Shown here: positions 55,408 to 64,000 of the stretch, one piece after another
Numbering within the stretch: position 1 is the stretch's first letter
Layout: each line of letters begins with the position of its first letter
From: Bacteroidales bacterium
Lineage (GTDB): Bacteria > Bacteroidota > Bacteroidia > Bacteroidales > UBA3663
Assembly: GCA_017618715.1 (NCBI GenBank)
Contig: JAFZTS010000044.1
Location: forward strand, 1-64,000
DNA length: 64,000 bases
Reading direction: 5' to 3'
Notes under the pieces: model-generated
Database searches by the model: none
Told to the model about the DNA's origin: nothing
What the model saw: the letters and a program-made list of their open reading frames with translations, nothing else
Position numbers and translations under genes: made by a program

Positions 55408-56694
55408 TCAAAGCCCGAAGGCGGCGCGAACGCGGTCCACGTAGTCGAGCTTCTCCCAAGTGAAGAGCTCCACCTCGATGGTCTTGGTTTGGCCCAGGCG
55501 GTTGGTGAAGGTCTTTTTGACCTTTTCGCAAGGACGGCCGAAGTGACCATAGGCTGCTGTCTCCTCGTAGATGGGATTGAGCAGGCCCAGACGCTCCTGG
55601 ATAGCGTGGGGTGTCATGTCGAAGATGCGGCTGACCACGTCGGAGATCTCGGCGTCGCTGAGCGCAACCTGTGCCGTGCCAAACGTATTGACACAAAGGC
55701 TCACGGGTTGGGCAATGCCGATGGCGTAGGCGACTTGGACGAGTGCACGATGGCAAACACCAGCTGCCACCAGGTTGTTGGCGATATGACGAGCGGCATA
55801 GGCTGCCGAGCGATCGACCTTCGAGGGATCTTTGCCCGAGAAGGCGCCACCGCCATGGGCACCATGTCCTCCGTAGGTATCGACGATGATCTTTCGACCC
55901 GTGAGACCCGTGTCGCCATGAGGCCCGCCAATCACGAACTTGCCCGTCGGATTGACGTAGAGATTGTAATTATCGTCGAAGAGCGCAGCTTCGGACTTAT
56001 CGAGACGTGCCTTGAGACGTGGTATGAGGATGTTGCGTACATCCTGACGAATACGTGCCAGCATGGCCTCATCGTCGTCGAGCCATTCGTCGTGCTGGGT
56101 GCTGACCACGATGGTATGAACGCGTACAGGGCGATTGGTCTTGCCGTCGTATTCAACGGTGACCTGGCTCTTGGCGTCGGGACGAAGATAGGGCATGGGA
56201 GAATTGGCCTCACGACGAATCTTGGCAAGTTCGATAAGAAGCAAATGGCTGAGTTCGAGGGTAAGCGGCATGCGGTTGTGGGTCTCGTTGGTGGCATAAC
56301 CGAACATCATGCCCTGATCGCCAGCGCCCTGTTCTTCGGGCTTCTGACGCTCCACGCCACGATTGATGTCGGGGCTTTGCGCATGGATGGCCGAGAAGAT
56401 GCCGCACGAATTCCCATCGAACATATATTCGGCCTTGGTGTATCCAATGCGACAGATGGTGGCACGCACAGCTTCACGCAGCTCCACGTCAGCCTTTGTC
56501 TTGATTTCGCCAGCCAAAACGACCTGGCCGGTGGTAACTAAAGTTTCACAGGCAACCTTGCTGGAAGGGTCCCAGGCAAGCAGGTTATCGAGGACAGTGT
56601 CGCTGATCTGATCGGCGACTTTGTCGGGGTGTCCTTCTGACACCGATTCGGAAGTGAATAAGTAGTTCAACTTTTTAGATGGTTGAGCAATCAT
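55408..56694 (-). CDS. metK: S-adenosylmethionine synthetase
   Basis: An enzyme of 428 residues (start at 56694, [13 protein letters not shown]) or 433 (start at 56709), making S-adenosylmethionine from methionine and ATP. Signature motifs are [14 protein letters not shown], the hexapeptide [12 protein letters not shown], and [19 protein letters not shown] with the phosphate-binding lysine. It is longer than the E. coli enzyme (384), with an insert around [17 protein letters not shown], as seen in Bacteroidetes. A full promoter lies at 56751-56781, partly within the terminator hairpin of the preceding MscS gene. No SAM riboswitch is apparent in the short leader. Confidence 0.95.
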   Translation of the reverse strand: MIAQPSKKLNYLFTSESVSEGHPDKVADQISDTVLDNLLAWDPSSKVACETLVTTGQVVLAGEIKTKADVELREAVRATICRIGYTKAEYMFDGNSCGIFSAIHAQSPDINRGVERQKPEEQGAGDQGMMFGYATNETHNRMPLTLELSHLLLIELAKIRREANSPMPYLRPDAKSQVTVEYDGKTNRPVRVHTIVVSTQHDEWLDDDEAMLARIRQDVRNILIPRLKARLDKSEAALFDDNYNLYVNPTGKFVIGGPHGDTGLTGRKIIVDTYGGHGAHGGGAFSGKDPSKVDRSAAYAARHIANNLVAAGVCHRALVQVAYAIGIAQPVSLCVNTFGTAQVALSDAEISDVVSRIFDMTPHAIQERLGLLNPIYEETAAYGHFGRPCEKVKKTFTNRLGQTKTIEVELFTWEKLDYVDRVRAAFGL

Positions 56695-56750
56695 CGGCAA
56701 CTTTTTCAATGGTTACCAATCATTGTGAGTTATTTTGCAATATTGCGGCG

Positions 56751-56781
56751 CGAAGATAGACCGAAAAGCCCGAAACTCCAA
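56751..56781 (-). promoter_or_regulatory. Promoter of metK
   Basis: Minus-strand TTG (56781 to 56779), 20 bp, TATCTTCG (56758 to 56751), one base off TAnnTTTG. The TTG lies in the loop of the terminator hairpin at 56764-56796. Confidence 0.6.
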
Positions 56782-56799
56782 ATTTTTCGGGCTTTTTTT
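56764..56799. terminator. Bidirectional hairpin terminator behind mscS
   Basis: AAAAGCCCGAAA (56764-56775) pairs perfectly with TTTCGGGCTTTT (56785-56796). The T-run is longer on the plus strand (to 56799) but four Ts also follow on the minus strand, so it can end the mscS transcript and block antisense transcription. Confidence 0.8.
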
Positions 56800-56857
56800 G
56801 ACAAATTGACAAGAATATGGGGTCCACTCGTTATGCGGTGGAAAGCGCAAATGACAC

Positions 56858-58003
56858 TCAATGTCGGTCACTGATGCGCTGATAGGGTTTTAATCCGAAT
56901 TCCTTGGTGCGTGCAAGCATATATTCCACCATGCGCGCCTGTACTTCCTCGTATTCCTCCCACGTCTTGGTATAGGTGAAGGCAAGGATCTCGATGGGGA
57001 TGCCTTCGGCCGTCTGTGGAAGGTGACGAACAATCATCGCCAATTTATTGTTGATTTCGGGTCGCTCGCTAAGGTATTTGAAGATGGCGCCACGATAGGC
57101 CTCCAGGTTGGTGGCTTCGCCAGCCTGTGCCGTCTCGGGCAGATAGCCTTTCTTCTGATAATCGGCCACCTGGGCTGCGGTGAGGAACTTCACGGAATCG
57201 ACATCGATGTTGATGCTGCGATTGAAGCGACGCCCATCGCCCTCCTTCATCCCGCGCCAGTTCTGGAACGTATCGGTGAGCAAGGTGTAGGGCTGGACTG
57301 TCAGGATGGTATTGTCGAAATTCTTCACTTTGACGGTGCTCAAGGTCATTTCGGTGACGATACCATTCACCCCGCGGGACGGCATGGTGATCCAGTCATC
57401 GACACGCACCATGTCGTTGATGGCAAGCTGCACGCCAGCCACAAGCCCCTTGATGGCATCCTGGAAAACGAGCATCATAACCACAGAGGCCGATAGCAAA
57501 CCGGTGATGAGATAGAACGGAGAACGCCCCATCGCCGTACTCGTCATGAGTATGATGCCCACAAACCAGACGATGATCTGGAACGTCTGGAGGACACCTT
57601 TCAGCGAACCTGCCTTTTGCTCCTTCACTTGGACAAAAATGTCAAAGATGCCACGCAGGAATGCCGCAATGAAATTGCAGACAGCGTAGATGATATAGAT
57701 CTGCAGCAGGCGAATTACAATCACTTCGAAGGTGCCATGGAGGGCATAAGGCAAAGCAATAGTCATGATAACAGGAGGCACGATGTGTGAAAAGGCACGG
57801 CACACACGCTCGGAGAGCAGGATATCGTCCACCTGCGTCTTTGTTTGCTTGACAATCTTCTGGATGACAGGAATCACTCCATATTTGATGATGAAATAGG
57901 CAATGTATGAAACGAGAATGATGCCAAGAACAATCAGCAGTCGGATGCCTCCCGACATGTCGGAAGTATCAGGGCCAAGGTTTTCAATAAGCCATTGATC
58001 CAT
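56858..58003 (-). CDS. MscS-family mechanosensitive channel
   Basis: A 381-residue small-conductance mechanosensitive channel with about five membrane helices (LLIVLGIILVSYIAYFII; VPPVIMTIALPYAL; LQIYIIYAVCNFIAAFL; IIVWFVGIILMTS; PFYLITGLLSASVVMMLVFQDAIKGLVAGVQL). The pore helix and the beta-domain motif VRVDDWITMPSRGVNGIVTEM with LSTVKVKNFDNTILTVQPYTL are diagnostic, closest to YbdG/YnaI-like members. It opens on hypo-osmotic shock to release solutes. It probably shares a transcript with the upstream sodium-dependent transporters (56-bp gap containing a repeat). Confidence 0.92.
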   Translation of the reverse strand: MDQWLIENLGPDTSDMSGGIRLLIVLGIILVSYIAYFIIKYGVIPVIQKIVKQTKTQVDDILLSERVCRAFSHIVPPVIMTIALPYALHGTFEVIVIRLLQIYIIYAVCNFIAAFLRGIFDIFVQVKEQKAGSLKGVLQTFQIIVWFVGIILMTSTAMGRSPFYLITGLLSASVVMMLVFQDAIKGLVAGVQLAINDMVRVDDWITMPSRGVNGIVTEMTLSTVKVKNFDNTILTVQPYTLLTDTFQNWRGMKEGDGRRFNRSINIDVDSVKFLTAAQVADYQKKGYLPETAQAGEATNLEAYRGAIFKYLSERPEINNKLAMIVRHLPQTAEGIPIEILAFTYTKTWEEYEEVQARMVEYMLARTKEFGLKPYQRISDRH

Positions 58004-58010
58004 GTTGATC

Positions 58011-58060
58011 TAAGGGATTAAAAGGGATGATAAGGGGAGTAAATAGGGAGATAAAGGGAC
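58011..58060 (+). repeat. About 10-bp imperfect AGGGA repeat
   Basis: TAAGGGATTA, AAAGGGATGA, TAAGGGGAG, TAAATAGGGAG, ATAAAGGGAC fill the gap between the MscS and transporter genes. The period is irregular (9-11 bp) and the array looks like a diverged relative of the 9-bp arrays. Confidence 0.5.
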
Positions 58061-59391
58061 TAAAGCACTCCAAGTCCACTCAGGAAGATGAGCAGAATGC
58101 AGATGGGAGCGAAATAACGGACTGCGAACATGAACAACGGAATATAGCCGCCCTTGTCCTTGCCAAAGTTGGTGAGCGTGTCGTGCAAGAGTTTGCGGTC
58201 CATTCGCCAACCCAGGAAGATGGCCATCAGCAGTCCTCCGAGAGGTAAGATGACGTTGGCTGTCACCTTGTCGAAAATGTCGAACAAGGAATAACCTGCA
58301 AAGGTCAGCCAATTGGCAAAGTCGGGACAGAACGACAGGCAACAGCCCGTGCCAAGAATCCACGCAATCGCAGAGACAACGAGGACAGCACGTCGGCGAC
58401 TCACATGGAACTGCTCCTGCAAAATGGCAATGGGACACTCCATCATCGAGATACTCGAAGTAAGTGCGGCAATGGCCAGCAGCACAAAGAACACAATACT
58501 CCAAACATAACCACCGGGCATCTGCACGAATACACTGGGCAGGGTGATGAAGGCCAAGCCTGGTCCCGCATCGGGATGAATGCCATAGGCGAAACAGGCA
58601 GGGAAGATGATGATGCCGGCCAAGATGGCAATCAGCGTATCGACCAGACAGATGAAGAGCGAGGTTTTGCCCATTTTGGTGCTATTTGGCAAATAGGAGC
58701 CGTAGATGAGCAGCGTACCCACTCCCATCGAGATGCTGAAGAACGACTGCCCCATGGCCGAAAGGATAACCTTGCCTGTGATTCTGCTGAAGTCGGGATG
58801 AAAGAGGAACTTCAAACCTTCGACTGCACCGGGAAGTAACAGGGAATTGATGCAGAGCACGAGCATCAACGCTCCCATGATGGGCATGAGGATATTAGAC
58901 CATCGTTCGATGCCCTTTTGCACACCGCCCACGAGAATCAGCGTATTGAGCAGCACGAAGCCCGTCATATAGAGGAAGGGTAGCAAGGCGCCTTGGGAGT
59001 AGGCTGCAAAATCACCAACAGAAAGTTTATCGAGCACCGAAATGGCCGTATAGTGGAGTGTCCAACCGGCCACCACAGAATAGAAGCCGACAATCATGAG
59101 CACACCCACCGCCCCAAGAATGCCTGTGAGCCACCAATAGGAGCCAGGTGCCAAACGACGAAAAGCTCCCACAGCGTTGCTATGTGATGCACGTCCCAAG
59201 GTGAGTTCGGCCAACATCAGCGGTGTACCCAACATGAGTACACACAACACGTAGATGAGCAGAAAGGCTGCTCCGCCATTCTGGCCCGTCTCATAGGGGA
59301 AACGCCAGATGTTGCCAAGTCCGACAGCCGAGCCTACAGCTGCAAGGATGCCTCCCAGCTTGGTCACAAACAATGCTCGTTCGTTACTCAT
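58060..59391 (-). CDS. Sodium-dependent transporter, NSS/SNF family (second copy)
   Basis: A 443-residue neurotransmitter:sodium symporter family protein with about eleven helices. Helix 1 has the sodium/substrate-site pattern GGILAAVGSAVGLGNIWRFPYETGQNGGAAFL-like, helix 6 AMGQSFFSISMGVGTLLIYGSYL, helix 8 VFFVLLAIAALTSSISMMECPIA. It is a tandem paralogue of the next gene (32-bp gap), with long shared stretches in helices 1-3. Bacterial members usually carry amino acids with sodium; the substrate is unknown. Confidence 0.93.
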   Translation of the reverse strand: MSNERALFVTKLGGILAAVGSAVGLGNIWRFPYETGQNGGAAFLLIYVLCVLMLGTPLMLAELTLGRASHSNAVGAFRRLAPGSYWWLTGILGAVGVLMIVGFYSVVAGWTLHYTAISVLDKLSVGDFAAYSQGALLPFLYMTGFVLLNTLILVGGVQKGIERWSNILMPIMGALMLVLCINSLLLPGAVEGLKFLFHPDFSRITGKVILSAMGQSFFSISMGVGTLLIYGSYLPNSTKMGKTSLFICLVDTLIAILAGIIIFPACFAYGIHPDAGPGLAFITLPSVFVQMPGGYVWSIVFFVLLAIAALTSSISMMECPIAILQEQFHVSRRRAVLVVSAIAWILGTGCCLSFCPDFANWLTFAGYSLFDIFDKVTANVILPLGGLLMAIFLGWRMDRKLLHDTLTNFGKDKGGYIPLFMFAVRYFAPICILLIFLSGLGVL

Positions 59392-59423
59392 CAGTGATCA
59401 ATTGAGATTAATAAATCAACATT

Positions 59424-60773
59424 TTAGAGCAATCCGAGACCACTGAGGAAGATGAGTAGAATGCAGACAGGAACGATAGTGCGCAGCAACAAAATCAATG
59501 GACGCAGGTACCATCCCGAGTCGTTTCGCCAATTGGTGATTGCATTGCTGATAATCTCCTTTTCGAGCCACCAACCCACGAAGATGGAAGTAAGGAATGC
59601 ACAGACAGGCATCATGTAACGTGCCGTGATATGGTCGAGGAAGTCGAACAGCACATCGCCACCGATCGTGAAACCGCTCCACATACCCATCGACAACGAA
59701 CAGCCGATGCCGAGCACCAGCGACCAGATTGCGCTGATGATTACCGCACTGCGACGCGAGACGTGGCATTCCTCCTGTAGGAACGAGATGGGCACTTCGA
59801 AGATGCTCATGCAAGAAGTAAGACCTGCCAGCGTAACCAGAACGAAGAACAACAAGCCCATCACCCATCCGAAAGGCATGGAGTTGAAGACTTGAGGAAG
59901 GGTCACAAAGACCAGTCCCGACCCTTCGCCCGGAGCTACACCGAACGAGAAGCAGGCGGGGAAAATGACGATGCCTGCAAGGATGGCGATGAGTGTGTCG
60001 AGACCTGCCACCTGAAGTGCCGTCTTGCCGATCTTGGTATTGTCGGAAAGATAAGAACCATAGGCTACCATGATGCCCATGGCCACCGAAAGGCTGAAGA
60101 ATGCCTGTCCCATAGCATCAATCCATGTGCGACCACTCACCTTGCTCCAATCGGGCACGAAAAGAAACTCCATACCCTTGTGGAATTCCGGAAGGAAGAA
60201 GCTGTTTGCCACCAGGATAAGCAACAGAACGGCCAGAATGGGCATCATGATGTTTGAGGCACGTTCGATGCCCTTCTGCACACCGCCCAAGAGGATAGCC
60301 ACGTTGATGAGGATAGCCAAGATGGTCCACAAAAGAGGTTCGACAGGACTGCTGACAAAACTATTGAAGTCATCGCCCGACATCGTGTTGGTCAGCGCTT
60401 GCCAGGTGGCATGTAAGGTCCACCCTGAAAGAACCACATAGAATCCGAGGATAAGACATGCAACAACCAGTCCGATGATACCCACCAGATACCAATGTGT
60501 GCCTGGAGCAACCTTGCGGAAAGCGCCCACCACATTGCGATGCGACGAGCGGCCGATACAGAACTCGGCAATCAGCAAGGGAACGCCCAGCATCAACACG
60601 CTGACAACATAGATGACCAGAAAGGCAGCACCACCATTCTGACCCGTCATGTAAGGAAATCGCCAGATATTACCGAAACCCACGGCAGAGCCTACAGCAG
60701 CTGCCAAGGCTCCCAATCGGGTGCCGAAAGTAGCGCGAGAGGTTCCAGGGTTGACAGATGTTTTATTACTCAT
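59424..60773 (-). CDS. Sodium-dependent transporter, NSS/SNF family (first copy)
   Basis: A 449-residue NSS-family symporter. The conserved helix 1 is LGALAAAVGSAVGFGNIWRFPYMTGQNGG-like, helix 6 AMGQAFFSLSVAMGIMVAYGSYL and helix 8 GLLFFVLVTLAGLTSCMSIFEVPIS. It is first of two tandem paralogues and is preceded by a full promoter. The two copies differ along their length, so they probably differ in substrate. Amino-acid uptake is the likeliest role. Confidence 0.93.
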   Translation of the reverse strand: MSNKTSVNPGTSRATFGTRLGALAAAVGSAVGFGNIWRFPYMTGQNGGAAFLVIYVVSVLMLGVPLLIAEFCIGRSSHRNVVGAFRKVAPGTHWYLVGIIGLVVACLILGFYVVLSGWTLHATWQALTNTMSGDDFNSFVSSPVEPLLWTILAILINVAILLGGVQKGIERASNIMMPILAVLLLILVANSFFLPEFHKGMEFLFVPDWSKVSGRTWIDAMGQAFFSLSVAMGIMVAYGSYLSDNTKIGKTALQVAGLDTLIAILAGIVIFPACFSFGVAPGEGSGLVFVTLPQVFNSMPFGWVMGLLFFVLVTLAGLTSCMSIFEVPISFLQEECHVSRRSAVIISAIWSLVLGIGCSLSMGMWSGFTIGGDVLFDFLDHITARYMMPVCAFLTSIFVGWWLEKEIISNAITNWRNDSGWYLRPLILLLRTIVPVCILLIFLSGLGLL

Positions 60774-60819
60774 TTCAAAAAGGTTTCAGACAAGAGATGA
60801 AAACGCTAATTAATGGCTG

Positions 60820-60850
60820 CAAAATTACCAAAAAATTTCGTTCCAAACAA
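60820..60850 (-). promoter_or_regulatory. Promoter of the NSS transporter operon
   Basis: Minus-strand TTG (60850 to 60848), 20 bp, TAATTTTG (60827 to 60820), 46 bp before the start. Confidence 0.72.
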
Positions 60851-60909
60851 CAAAATGCGTGAGAATATTGAAAAAAAGTACAATTTTTGATTGATTTTTC
60901 GTGAAATAT

Positions 60910-60940
60910 TTGCTTTAGTTGAAAAAAAAGTGTAATTTAG
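60910..60940 (+). promoter_or_regulatory. Promoter of the rsmH-ftsL-ftsI cluster
   Basis: TTG (60910-60912), 20 bp, TAATTTAG (60933-60940), one base off TAnnTTTG; 42 bp before rsmH. Confidence 0.55.
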
Positions 60941-60982
60941 CGCCTCGAAAATCGCGTATTCGCGCGTATGTGAAGGAAATAA

Positions 60983-61921
60983 ATGAATATAGAAGGATAT
61001 CACGTACCCGTAATGCTGAAAGAATGTCTGGAAGGCCTCCAAATCCACCCAGATGGCATCTATGTCGATGTTACATTCGGTGGAGGAGGACATAGCCGCG
61101 CCATCCTTGAGCAGCTGGGACACAAAGGACATCTCTACAGTTTTGATCAGGATCCGGATGCCGAACAAAACATCGAGGGTACACCTTCTAACTTCACCTT
61201 CGTCCGCTCCAATTTCCGCTATCTGAAGAACTGGATGCGATATTACGGTGTGGATCATATAGACGGATTGTTGGCCGACCTCGGTGTTTCGAGCCATCAT
61301 CTCGACGATGCCGAACGAGGCTTTGCCTTCCGTTTTGATGCACCACTGGACATGCGAATGAATACACGAGCCGGACGCACGGCAGCCGACCTGCTGGCTA
61401 ATGCTGATGATAGGGAATTGACGAGAATATTCACCCTTTACGGAGAGTTGAGACAAGCACGACGCATGGCCCAAGCCATCGTCAAGCGACGTGCGTTGCA
61501 ACCCATCCTAACGACAGGAGACTTGATGATGACGATAAAGCCTTTCATCAGTCCAAAAGCAGAGAAGAAGGAGCTCGCCCAAACCTTCCAGGCTTTGCGC
61601 ATCGAGGTAAATCACGAAATGCAGGCTCTCGAAGAGATGCTGACGGCGGCCATCGGTCTGCTGAGGCCAGCCTCCGAGAAGCGAGCTGGGGGCCGACTTG
61701 TCGTGATGACCTACCACAGCCTCGAAGACCGTATCGTCAAGAACATGATACGTTCGGGGCAAGCCGACGGCGAGGTACAGAAAGACTTCTACGGCAAGAT
61801 CATTGCTCCCCTCAAGGCTGTCAACAACAAGGTAATCGAAGCATCGGAGGAGGAAGTGGAGCGCAATCCGCGAGCACGTTCCGCAAAACTCCGCATCGCA
61901 GAGAAATTAGCAAACTATTAA
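60983..61921 (+). CDS. rsmH: 16S rRNA (cytosine-1402 N4)-methyltransferase
   Basis: A 312-residue RsmH (MraW) enzyme that methylates N4 of C1402 in 16S rRNA. Motifs are YHVPVMLKECLEGL, the SAM-binding VDVTFGGGGHSRAIL, LLADLGVSSHHLDDAERGFAFRFDAPLDMRMN-like and the C-terminal VVMTYHSLEDRIVKNMI. The helical insert domain lies between. It is the first gene of the division/cell-wall cluster here, followed by an ftsL-like gene and ftsI. The usual upstream gene mraZ is not present in the 209-bp gap to the divergent transporter. Confidence 0.96.
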   Translation: MNIEGYHVPVMLKECLEGLQIHPDGIYVDVTFGGGGHSRAILEQLGHKGHLYSFDQDPDAEQNIEGTPSNFTFVRSNFRYLKNWMRYYGVDHIDGLLADLGVSSHHLDDAERGFAFRFDAPLDMRMNTRAGRTAADLLANADDRELTRIFTLYGELRQARRMAQAIVKRRALQPILTTGDLMMTIKPFISPKAEKKELAQTFQALRIEVNHEMQALEEMLTAAIGLLRPASEKRAGGRLVVMTYHSLEDRIVKNMIRSGQADGEVQKDFYGKIIAPLKAVNNKVIEASEEEVERNPRARSAKLRIAEKLANY

Positions 61922-61934
61922 CTACACAAAGACT

Positions 61935-62273
61935 TTGGCTAAGAAATTCAACATCATCGACGAAGCTGGAAAGGTCATCAGCGATGAACAGGGTCCGTTT
62001 GTCAGCAAGAAATTCTATGAGCAGCATTTCCAGAAGATACTCATCGTAATCATCTTGCTGATCAGTTACATCCAGTTGCGCTATGAATATGAGGATCATA
62101 TCATCAAAATCGCCCGTTTGAAGAACGAGCGAAATGATGTGCGTTATACCAGCATTGAGAAATGGGGCGACCTGACGACACGCAACAGGCCGGAAGTCAT
62201 CAAGAATCGTGTGGCCGAAAGTGACGTGAATTTAATCGAAAGTGACGAACCTGCAGTAATCATAAAAAAATAA
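61935..62273 (+). CDS. FtsL-like small division protein
   Basis: A 112-residue protein starting with TTG at 61935 (MAKKFNIIDEAGKV), 13 bp after rsmH. A cytoplasmic N-terminus of about 33 residues precedes one membrane helix (ILIVIILLISYIQLRYEYE) and a short periplasmic coiled-coil-like segment (HIIKIARLKNERNDVRYTSIEKW). Size, topology and position between rsmH and ftsI match FtsL, the FtsB/FtsQ partner at the division septum, although sequence conservation of FtsL is weak. Alternative start codons nearby are not evident. Confidence 0.85.
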   Translation: MAKKFNIIDEAGKVISDEQGPFVSKKFYEQHFQKILIVIILLISYIQLRYEYEDHIIKIARLKNERNDVRYTSIEKWGDLTTRNRPEVIKNRVAESDVNLIESDEPAVIIKK

Positions 62274-62276
62274 GAC

Positions 62277-64000
62277 ATGGGTTTCATCAAGAAACTGATA
62301 GATAAATTCCTTCTGGGTTGGACACCATCCTTCAGTACAAGGTTCGGCATCGTGCTGGGCGTACTGTTGCTATATGTCATCGCCATCATTGCCTGTGCAA
62401 CAAAGACCTTCCTGGTAGATCGTCCCCACTATGAAAAACTCGTCAGTAACCTGAAGCGCGACAGTGTCAGCATCCCCCAGATACGTGGCGTGATCTATAG
62501 CGAAACGGGCGACATGATTGCTGCTTCGGCTCCCGAATACGACATCTTCTTCGACTTCCGAAACAAGGACCAGGAGTGGTACAAGACGGTCTATGATTCG
62601 ACGAAGAAAAAGAAGGTTAGAGTCCTCCACAAACTGCTGCCCAAGGATACGATGGATTACTATTTCAGTCCCAATGGTCCTGCAGCACAATGGATGCACA
62701 AGCTTAATCCCAGAAAGACCGCTGCTGAACATGCCCTCGGTATGATGAAGGCCTACCGCGAAGGCAATCGTCGCTACCTTGCACTACGCAGAATATCCTA
62801 CCTCGAATACAAGGAACTCCGAAATTCGGCACCCTTCTTTTCGAAAAACCGTAACCATATCGGCATGTTTGCCGAAGACCGTCCCAACCGCAAACGCCCC
62901 TATGGCGAGCGCCGCATGGGAGCCTCGACCATCGGCGGCGTGTTCCCCACGGACACTTTCCGCATCGTGAATGGTGTGCGTCGGAACATGAAGGGCCACG
63001 GACGCAACGGCTTGGAACAAACCTTCGACAGTCTGCTCAATGGCGAACCCGGCATCGGATTCACACAAAAGGTGAAACTCTATCGACAGACCATTGTGCA
63101 GAAGGAACCTGTTGATGGTGCCGATGTCTATACGACGCTCGACATGGATATGCAGCGCATTCTCGATTTCGAACTCAACAAGCGCATCCTCGAATTGAAT
63201 GCTGCAGGCGGATGGGCTGCGGTGATGGAGACCAAGACCGGCAAAATCAAGGCCATCTCAAATCTGCAGCGCCGAGGCGACTACTGTGTAGAGGACTACA
63301 ACCACTTCGTCATGGACCTTTATGACCCGGGTTCTACGTTCAAGACTGTCAGCTATACCGTTCTGCTCGACGATGGCAAAATCACACCCGACACCGAAGT
63401 GGATACAGGCAACACCTTTGACCATCCAAGCTCATGGAACTACCATGGCAAGGAGATACGCGATGACCATCCAGTAGGCAAGGTGACAGCTAATGAGGCT
63501 ATGGTTCAATCGTCGAATATCTCGTTGGCCAAACTTACCACACGAGCATACGAACACGACAAGCAACGCTACCTCGACCTGATTGACAAGATGAAGATCT
63601 TCGAGGATATGCATCTCGAAGTCGAGTTCCAAGGAGCACAACGTCCCCGTAACCGAAAGGTAGGCGATGCCACGTGGAGCAGTGTTTCGCTCGGACAGAT
63701 CAGCTATGGCTACGAGACGCGCATCCCCGGCATGTATATGCTCAACTTCTACAACGCCATTGCCAACAATGGAACGTTGATGCGTCCCTATATCGTCGAT
63801 CGTGTGGTGAAGGACGGCCAAGTGCTCTATCACCACGAACCTGAAGTGGTCAATCCCAAGATTTGCTCCGATTCCACGCTGCGGGCTGTGCGCCATGCTC
63901 TCGAAGAGGTTGTCGAACGAGGAACTGCCAGCGGCAGGAATGGCGTGCCTGCTGCCCGTTCGAAGAAGGTGAAGATTGCTGGAAAGACGGGAACAGCCCA
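62277..64000 (+). CDS. ftsI: Penicillin-binding protein, FtsI/PBP3 type (cut by right edge)
   Basis: 574 residues of a class B penicillin-binding protein; the C-terminus lies beyond the window. A short cytoplasmic region and one membrane helix (FGIVLGVLLLYVIAIIAC) are followed by the dimerisation region (IRGVIYSETGDMIAASAPEYDIFFD; RRMGASTIGG; GLEQTFDSLLNGEPG). The transpeptidase has SxxK in PGSTFKTVSY, SxN in VQSSNISLAKL and KTGTA at the very edge. It cross-links septal peptidoglycan. It begins 3 bp after the ftsL-like stop. An extended segment between residues about 80 and 190 is lysine/arginine-rich. Confidence 0.94.
   Translation, partial: MGFIKKLIDKFLLGWTPSFSTRFGIVLGVLLLYVIAIIACATKTFLVDRPHYEKLVSNLKRDSVSIPQIRGVIYSETGDMIAASAPEYDIFFDFRNKDQEWYKTVYDSTKKKKVRVLHKLLPKDTMDYYFSPNGPAAQWMHKLNPRKTAAEHALGMMKAYREGNRRYLALRRISYLEYKELRNSAPFFSKNRNHIGMFAEDRPNRKRPYGERRMGASTIGGVFPTDTFRIVNGVRRNMKGHGRNGLEQTFDSLLNGEPGIGFTQKVKLYRQTIVQKEPVDGADVYTTLDMDMQRILDFELNKRILELNAAGGWAAVMETKTGKIKAISNLQRRGDYCVEDYNHFVMDLYDPGSTFKTVSYTVLLDDGKITPDTEVDTGNTFDHPSSWNYHGKEIRDDHPVGKVTANEAMVQSSNISLAKLTTRAYEHDKQRYLDLIDKMKIFEDMHLEVEFQGAQRPRNRKVGDATWSSVSLGQISYGYETRIPGMYMLNFYNAIANNGTLMRPYIVDRVVKDGQVLYHHEPEVVNPKICSDSTLRAVRHALEEVVERGTASGRNGVPAARSKKVKIAGKTGTA

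Noticed and set aside
53894..55756. 620-codon reading of the GH28 gene
   Set aside because: The extra N-terminal part runs through the palindromes and antisense to metK; the start at 55318 has a proper lipoprotein signal.
56695..56760. SAM riboswitch before metK
   Set aside because: The leader between promoter and start is only about 50 bases and shows no conserved riboswitch pairing.

Overview
The window reads as chromosomal DNA of a Bacteroidales bacterium, probably Prevotella-like. It is dominated by SusC/SusD glycan-uptake pairs, lipoprotein glycoside hydrolases and AraC-ending membrane sensors. Many promoters carry the Bacteroidetes layout TTG-N20-TAnnTTTG. No rRNA, tRNA, transposase, integrase or CRISPR array was recognised.

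Region by region: (1) 1-12.0 kb, minus strand: a polysaccharide utilisation locus with a GH2 beta-galactosidase, a membrane regulator that has a sensor and an AraC head but no kinase, a SusC/SusD pair and a GH31 cut by the left edge. (2) 12.2-24.6 kb, plus strand: a lipoprotein GH43, a hybrid two-component sensor with a sugar-binding sensor domain, then SusC, SusD, a DUF4960-like surface protein and a lipoprotein GH32. The gene order matches the Bacteroides fructan (BT1754/BT1760-1763) locus. (3) 24.6-26.2 kb, minus: a CDF metal transporter, NrdG, and a short promoter-to-terminator unit with a 17-codon ORF. (4) 26.4-35.2 kb, minus: one probable operon GH95, SGNH esterase, PA14-containing GH31, GH3. 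With region 1 this supplies debranching and exo-acting steps expected for xyloglucan (fucose, acetyl, xylose, galactose, glucose), so the fructan locus appears to sit between two parts of a xyloglucan system. (5) 35.4-41.9 kb: an M3 peptidase, a calcium-type P-ATPase and glutamate dehydrogenase. (6) 42-47.7 kb: a less conserved stretch with an AT-rich SUKH protein, two BspA-like leucine-rich-repeat proteins, an unknown secreted protein and a ten-copy 42-bp palindromic array. (7) 47.7-53.9 kb: an ECF sigma factor/putative anti-sigma/lipoprotein operon, a divergent unknown lipoprotein plus TPR-like protein, and an alpha/beta-hydrolase. (8) 53.9-60.8 kb, minus: GH28 pectinase, MetK, MscS and two tandem sodium-dependent transporters. 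(9) 61-64 kb, plus: the start of the division/cell-wall cluster (rsmH, an ftsL-like gene, ftsI cut by the right edge).

The most unusual signal is a set of short imperfect tandem repeats with a 9-bp period. They lie in a signal peptide, in protein linkers and at gene boundaries. Because nine is a multiple of three they expand in frame. Next in interest are the 42-bp palindromic array, the kinase-less sensor, and an identical 15-bp element abutting the -7 box of two region-1 promoters.
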